Shown here: one piece after another, positions 5,704-8,580 of the stretch
Layout of the letters: the number at the start of each line of letters is the position of its first letter
Position numbering within the stretch: the first letter of the stretch is position 1
NCBI GenBank assembly: GCA_017649745.1
Contig: JAGCGE010000196.1
Span: 1 to 8,580, forward strand
DNA from: Clostridiales bacterium
GTDB taxonomy: Bacteria; Bacillota_A; Clostridia; Saccharofermentanales; Saccharofermentanaceae
DNA length: 8,580 nt
Reading direction: 5' to 3'
Notes under the pieces: generated by a model
Seen by the model: the letters and a program-made list of their open reading frames with translations, nothing else
Database searches by the model: none
What the model was told of the DNA's origin: nothing
Position numbers and translations under genes: made by a program

Positions 5704-6780
5704 TTATGCTAAAGACTTCTCGAACTTTTTCATTTCAAGATAATAACTTCTCATCTCTTTCTTGAGTTCATTAACGTAATCTTCCTGTGCCTCGTATCTA
5801 GTGACCAGATCCGCATATCTTTGTCTTGCTTCCTTAAGTCTTCTTCTGAAAAGCCAGCAATCAGTAAGTTCTCTTCCGCAGATAAGAACGAATAATCCTG
5901 TCGGAATAGCCAGGGCACCATACAGGATCAGGTTGTCGTTTTTTAGGATATCCTGAATCTTCTGAAGTTCTGATCTTTTGTTGATCCCATCGTTCTTTTG
6001 TCTTTCAATGACTTCGGCTCTGTTTGCTGCTTCCTGCTTTTCGCGGGCGATGATGTCATCCTTCTCATTTCCTGTTGTATCCAATACGACTTCGTTCTTG
6101 GTCTTGGCGTTCTCCATTACAGTTCTCTTAGAGGAAGGTGCTTTTATTACCAGGAAAATAAGCGCGACGATCCCGAGATATATGACAAAGTTTTTCAATA
6201 AGGTCTTGGACAACCTTCTTAATCTTCCGCCAAAACCTTTGAGTTTATCATCGGTAAGGTCATTATAGGAAAATCCTTGTTCCTCATAATCCACGAGAGC
6301 GGAAAGTTTCGACTCGCGACATTCCTCAGATTTTATCTCCTCGGCTACGGCTTTGCGGCCGGTCTTGACCAGATTAGTCATGCTGCTAAAGTATTCCTTG
6401 TAATCCGGATCCACTTCCCCTTTGAATCTCCCGAGCCTTCTCACGACATTTGAGAAATTGCGCTTGCGATAGGTCTCTGTCAGACCCAATTCCGATACTG
6501 ACCTGATCTTAATGGAGATCAACAGAAGACCTCTGATCGCGAAGAAATTCTTCGGATCTTTTTGGAGCATGAATTCATATGCCCGCTTGGCAGAATCTGT
6601 CTCACCGATGCTCAATGCTCTGTCGGCCATGCCCAGTACTTCGTCTTCCCGAAAATACTCGTAATCAAAAGTCACGCCGCAGAACGCGCACTCATACATC
6701 TGGCGCTCCGGATCTATCTTGAGATTGCCGCCGCATGCCGGACAGATATGTGTCTTTACTGTTGTGTTATCTACCTTCAT
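5704..6780 (-). CDS. Zinc-ribbon protein with two membrane segments and C-terminal coiled coil
   Basis: A 358-residue protein of unknown function. The N-terminus has a zinc ribbon: CPAC at 13-16 and CAFC at 31-34. A soluble, helix-rich part follows; residues 50-92 (ADRALSIGETDSAKRAYEFMLQ and onward) look like a single TPR-like helical pair, a common companion of such ribbons. Hydrophobic segments lie at about 197-213 and 284-301, and the ~70 residues between them are strongly charged and Glu/Lys/Arg-rich. Residues 310-355 are Arg/Lys/Glu-rich and heptad-like, a probable coiled coil. Positive residues before the first segment and after the second suggest that both ends are cytoplasmic. GGAGAG lies close before the ATG at 6780. 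It follows the 2H-phosphoesterase gene by 65 bp without a clear terminator, so it may be the last gene of that unit. No enzyme motif is visible. Confidence 0.85.
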   Translation of the reverse strand: MKVDNTTVKTHICPACGGNLKIDPERQMYECAFCGVTFDYEYFREDEVLGMADRALSIGETDSAKRAYEFMLQKDPKNFFAIRGLLLISIKIRSVSELGLTETYRKRNFSNVVRRLGRFKGEVDPDYKEYFSSMTNLVKTGRKAVAEEIKSEECRESKLSALVDYEEQGFSYNDLTDDKLKGFGGRLRRLSKTLLKNFVIYLGIVALIFLVIKAPSSKRTVMENAKTKNEVVLDTTGNEKDDIIAREKQEAANRAEVIERQKNDGINKRSELQKIQDILKNDNLILYGALAIPTGLFVLICGRELTDCWLFRRRLKEARQRYADLVTRYEAQEDYVNELKKEMRSYYLEMKKFEKSLA

Positions 6781-6845
6781 TTCTCTCTCCGAAAAAAAGT
6801 TTTCACTTAGATAATCACCAAAACACTGCCCGAGGTTTCACATCA

Positions 6846-7415
6846 TTATCCGAGTTCACAGATCTTATAACAGAAATAACTTCCCGGAACGATATTGTCA
6901 TCGTCATAATAGAGAAGACCGAGCCTGCTGTAGCTGAATGATCTTTTATAGTCATCCTTTATAAGTTCATCGTAAGCTTTCTGATAAGAATCAAGATCCG
7001 CGCCGCCGATCGCGAAAGTCATATGAAACATGTAATCGTCATCATGTTCCGCAGGACATGGTCCGAAAAGTTCGACCAATCCTTCGTTCAATTTCTTCTG
7101 TGCATCCAGAAGCTCAGGCGAAGATTTTGCCTCCAGCATCATGACTCCTGACTTCATTCCTCCGAGCACGACTGACGGAAACATTTGGATGCCGACGAAT
7201 TCTATATCAAACGGCTTCAGTTTCTTCGCATAGGAATCGAAGAATTCCTCCATCTTTTCGAGCGAAGGTATCACGAACGGCTGCTTCAATGACACGTGCT
7301 GCGGAAGCCTCGCCATTTCAAATCCCATTCCGCCTGCGCGGTGTGCCCTGAGCATGAGCTTACGGCCGTAGTTCTCCGCCTCGTCATCTGCTATCAAAAC
7401 TATTGTTGCTTTCAT
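6846..7415 (-). CDS. 2H phosphoesterase (2'-5' RNA ligase/cyclic phosphodiesterase-like) protein
   Basis: A 189-residue cytoplasmic protein with the two H-x-T/S motifs of the 2H superfamily: HVS at 40-42 (within PQHVSLKQPF) and HMT at 131-133 (within MFHMTFAIGG). The ~90-residue spacing and the hydrophobic flanks fit the duplicated fold. Family members hydrolyse or form 2'-5' or cyclic phosphodiester bonds in RNA or nucleotides; which applies here cannot be said. The length fits the bacterial LigT/YjcG-type range. Its ATG overlaps the stop of the preceding acetyltransferase gene in an ATGA, and AAGGAAGA about ten bases upstream serves as ribosome site, so the two are translationally coupled. 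Confidence 0.82.
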   Translation of the reverse strand: MKATIVLIADDEAENYGRKLMLRAHRAGGMGFEMARLPQHVSLKQPFVIPSLEKMEEFFDSYAKKLKPFDIEFVGIQMFPSVVLGGMKSGVMMLEAKSSPELLDAQKKLNEGLVELFGPCPAEHDDDYMFHMTFAIGGADLDSYQKAYDELIKDDYKRSFSYSRLGLLYYDDDNIVPGSYFCYKICELG

Positions 7416-7927
7416 CTTGCCTGATCTTCCTTTCTCATCTCCAGTTCGAGACAGTTCCAGTTCTCGTCTCCGATAGAATATCTTTCCACAACGCCGGTAT
7501 CCTTAAATCCTGACTTAATATAGCAATTCAGCGCCGCCTTATTCTCCTCGAAAACACCGATGGTTATCCTTCTTGCGCCCATGATATTGAACGCATATTC
7601 CGCCGCAAGTTTTATCATCTCTTTGCCGAGGCCCTGCCCTCTTCTCGAATCGTCAAGGATAACGTATCCGAACCTTACGGTGTTGATGTCGGATGCGTCC
7701 GGAAAGCGGATGTTCAGATGTCCGCAGATCCCCTCTTCGTCATAGGCAGTAAAATGGTATACATCTTCACAGCCTTCGGAATTTTCATACTGGTCATTCA
7801 GGTCAAAAGGAGTGATCGGATAATGATCGAATCTGTCCGCACACCAGAACCTGAAGATGCGTTCACTTTTGAACCATCCCGTGATCAGGTCGGCATCGCT
7901 CTTTCTATATGGTCTCAGTCGTAACAT
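7412..7927 (-). CDS. GNAT-family N-acetyltransferase (RimJ/RimL-like)
   Basis: A 171-residue acetyl-CoA-dependent N-acetyltransferase. It opens LRLRPYRKSDADLITGWF, the usual beta1-alpha1 start of RimJ/RimL-type GNATs. The acetyl-CoA pyrophosphate loop is RRGQGLGKEM (95-104), preceded by the beta4 strand VRFGYVIL (84-91), and NKAALNCYIKSGFKDTG (129-145) is the conserved C-terminal alpha4-beta6 segment. The acceptor (protein N-terminus, antibiotic or small amine) is not predictable. GAGG lies six bases before the ATG. It begins two bases after the stop of the previous GNAT gene and ends overlapping the 2H-phosphoesterase start. Confidence 0.88.
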   Translation of the reverse strand: MLRLRPYRKSDADLITGWFKSERIFRFWCADRFDHYPITPFDLNDQYENSEGCEDVYHFTAYDEEGICGHLNIRFPDASDINTVRFGYVILDDSRRGQGLGKEMIKLAAEYAFNIMGARRITIGVFEENKAALNCYIKSGFKDTGVVERYSIGDENWNCLELEMRKEDQAR

Positions 7928-7929
7928 TT

Positions 7930-8466
7930 TTATTCCTCACTTATATCGATTATATATCTTTGTATATCCGTCTCGAAAACGTCGCTATAGAACTCCGCAT
8001 CCAGCACACCGCCGTTATTTTGTATCGTCTTAGCAGACGCGATGTTAACTGTGTCGCAGGTGACGATGACCTTATCGATCCCCATCGTCCCGCACACCCG
8101 AAGCGCCTCCTTGAGCATACTTGTCGCATAGCCCTTTCTTCGCTCGGACGGACGGATGCAGTATCCGATGTGGCCGCCCTGTGTTCGAAGAAAATCATTA
8201 AGGCGAAGTCGTATATTCGTCATTCCCACGACCCTGTTATCTTCCTCGCGCACATAGAAATATGTCAGCGCGGGAACTCGTCCCGGACGAAGATTTGCAA
8301 CATCGACATCCTCGATTACCTTCTTAAGCCAGTCCTCATAAGTGGCGGTCCTCAACATCTCGTCGAGCGATCCTGTTCCGTCGATCTCGGAGCCGTATTC
8401 ACGCAGCTCATTTATGAAGTCGATCGCCTGATCCTTGACCTCTAAGGTTGGAAAAACCAATCTCAT
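7930..8466 (-). CDS. GNAT-family N-acetyltransferase (COG3981-like)
   Basis: A 178-residue predicted acetyltransferase. The strand LTYFYVREEDNRVVGMTNIRLRLN (67-90), then GGHIGYCIRPSERRKGYAT (97-115), contains the acetyl-CoA loop RRKGYAT, and NIASAKTIQNNGGVLDAE (141-158) is the C-terminal alpha4-beta6 region. The GGHIGYCIRPSERRKGY pattern is typical of a group often annotated as 'predicted acetyltransferase'; its substrates are not established. GAGGTG five bases before the ATG is a good ribosome site. It sits three bases behind another GNAT gene and two bases before a third, so all are one transcription unit. Confidence 0.88.
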   Translation of the reverse strand: MRLVFPTLEVKDQAIDFINELREYGSEIDGTGSLDEMLRTATYEDWLKKVIEDVDVANLRPGRVPALTYFYVREEDNRVVGMTNIRLRLNDFLRTQGGHIGYCIRPSERRKGYATSMLKEALRVCGTMGIDKVIVTCDTVNIASAKTIQNNGGVLDAEFYSDVFETDIQRYIIDISEE

Positions 8467-8469
8467 TTT

Positions 8470-8580
8470 TTACACCTCTTTCTCCATATATCCGCAAGTG
8501 AACGGAAAGAAATCGTACTTCACGGAATCCGTGTGCACGAAGCCGAAACTCTCGTACCATTTGCGCAGTATTTTGTTCTC
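8470..8580 (-). CDS. GNAT-family acetyltransferase, C-terminal fragment (cut by window edge)
   Basis: An open frame from the window edge to TAA (8472-8470) encodes 36 residues beginning ENKILRKWYESFGFVHTDSV and ending CGYMEKEV. The N-x-x-L-x-x-W-Y-E-x-x-G-F pattern is the alpha4-beta6 end of GNAT acetyltransferases, where an N...YE..GF motif packs against acetyl-CoA. Nothing can be said of its substrate. It ends three bases before the next GNAT gene starts, and the ribosome site of that gene lies within its last codons. Confidence 0.72.
   Translation of the reverse strand, partial: ENKILRKWYESFGFVHTDSVKYDFFPFTCGYMEKEV

Noticed and set aside
6792..6808. AAGT-GAAA-ACTT followed by a T run between the 2H gene and the zinc-ribbon gene
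   Set aside because: Four A/T-rich pairs cannot stop transcription reliably, and the T run sits next to the ribosome site of the next gene. The two genes may well be co-transcribed.
7909..8445. Plus-strand 178-residue open frame opposite the second GNAT gene
   Set aside because: It is antisense to a gene with clear GNAT motifs, has no ribosome site, and its residues look like reverse-complement noise.

Overview
All genes in this window read on the minus strand. Codon style, strong GGAGG-type ribosome sites, a glmS-class ribozyme, a Thr/Pro-repeat lipoprotein and short gene spacings point to a Clostridia-like member of the Bacillota (Firmicutes), perhaps a gut or rumen anaerobe. The genus cannot be fixed from sequence alone. 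Positions below run from high to low coordinate, the direction of transcription.

8580-5704 is a tight run of five genes: the tail of a GNAT acetyltransferase, two complete GNAT acetyltransferases, a 2H-phosphoesterase (2'-5' RNA ligase-like) protein whose start overlaps the previous stop, and, after a 65-bp gap, a zinc-ribbon protein with two membrane segments. 5703-5471 is non-coding and holds a 17-bp dyad and a probable -10 box. 5470-5252 is a small acidic orphan protein, followed at once by a good rho-independent terminator. A promoter next to that terminator drives a lipoprotein with a long Pro/Thr repeat stalk and a membrane-anchored metallo-beta-lactamase-fold hydrolase of the NAPE-PLD/UlaG type (5136-2996); both should face outside the membrane.

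2957-1 is the most interesting part. A near-consensus promoter is followed by a clear glmS ribozyme (glucosamine-6-phosphate-activated self-cleaving RNA). The gene behind it is not glmS (amidotransferase) but nagB (glucosamine-6-phosphate deaminase), followed by a stand-alone left-handed beta-helix protein resembling the acetyltransferase half of GlmU, and then glmM (phosphoglucosamine mutase, cut by the window edge). Together the three enzymes could carry fructose-6-P plus ammonia to GlcN-6-P, GlcN-1-P and GlcNAc-1-P. A ribozyme that shuts the operon off when GlcN-6-P is plentiful makes sense for a biosynthetic operon and little sense for a catabolic one. The best hypothesis is therefore an ammonia-dependent amino-sugar synthesis operon in which NagB runs in reverse and stands in for, or backs up, GlmS.
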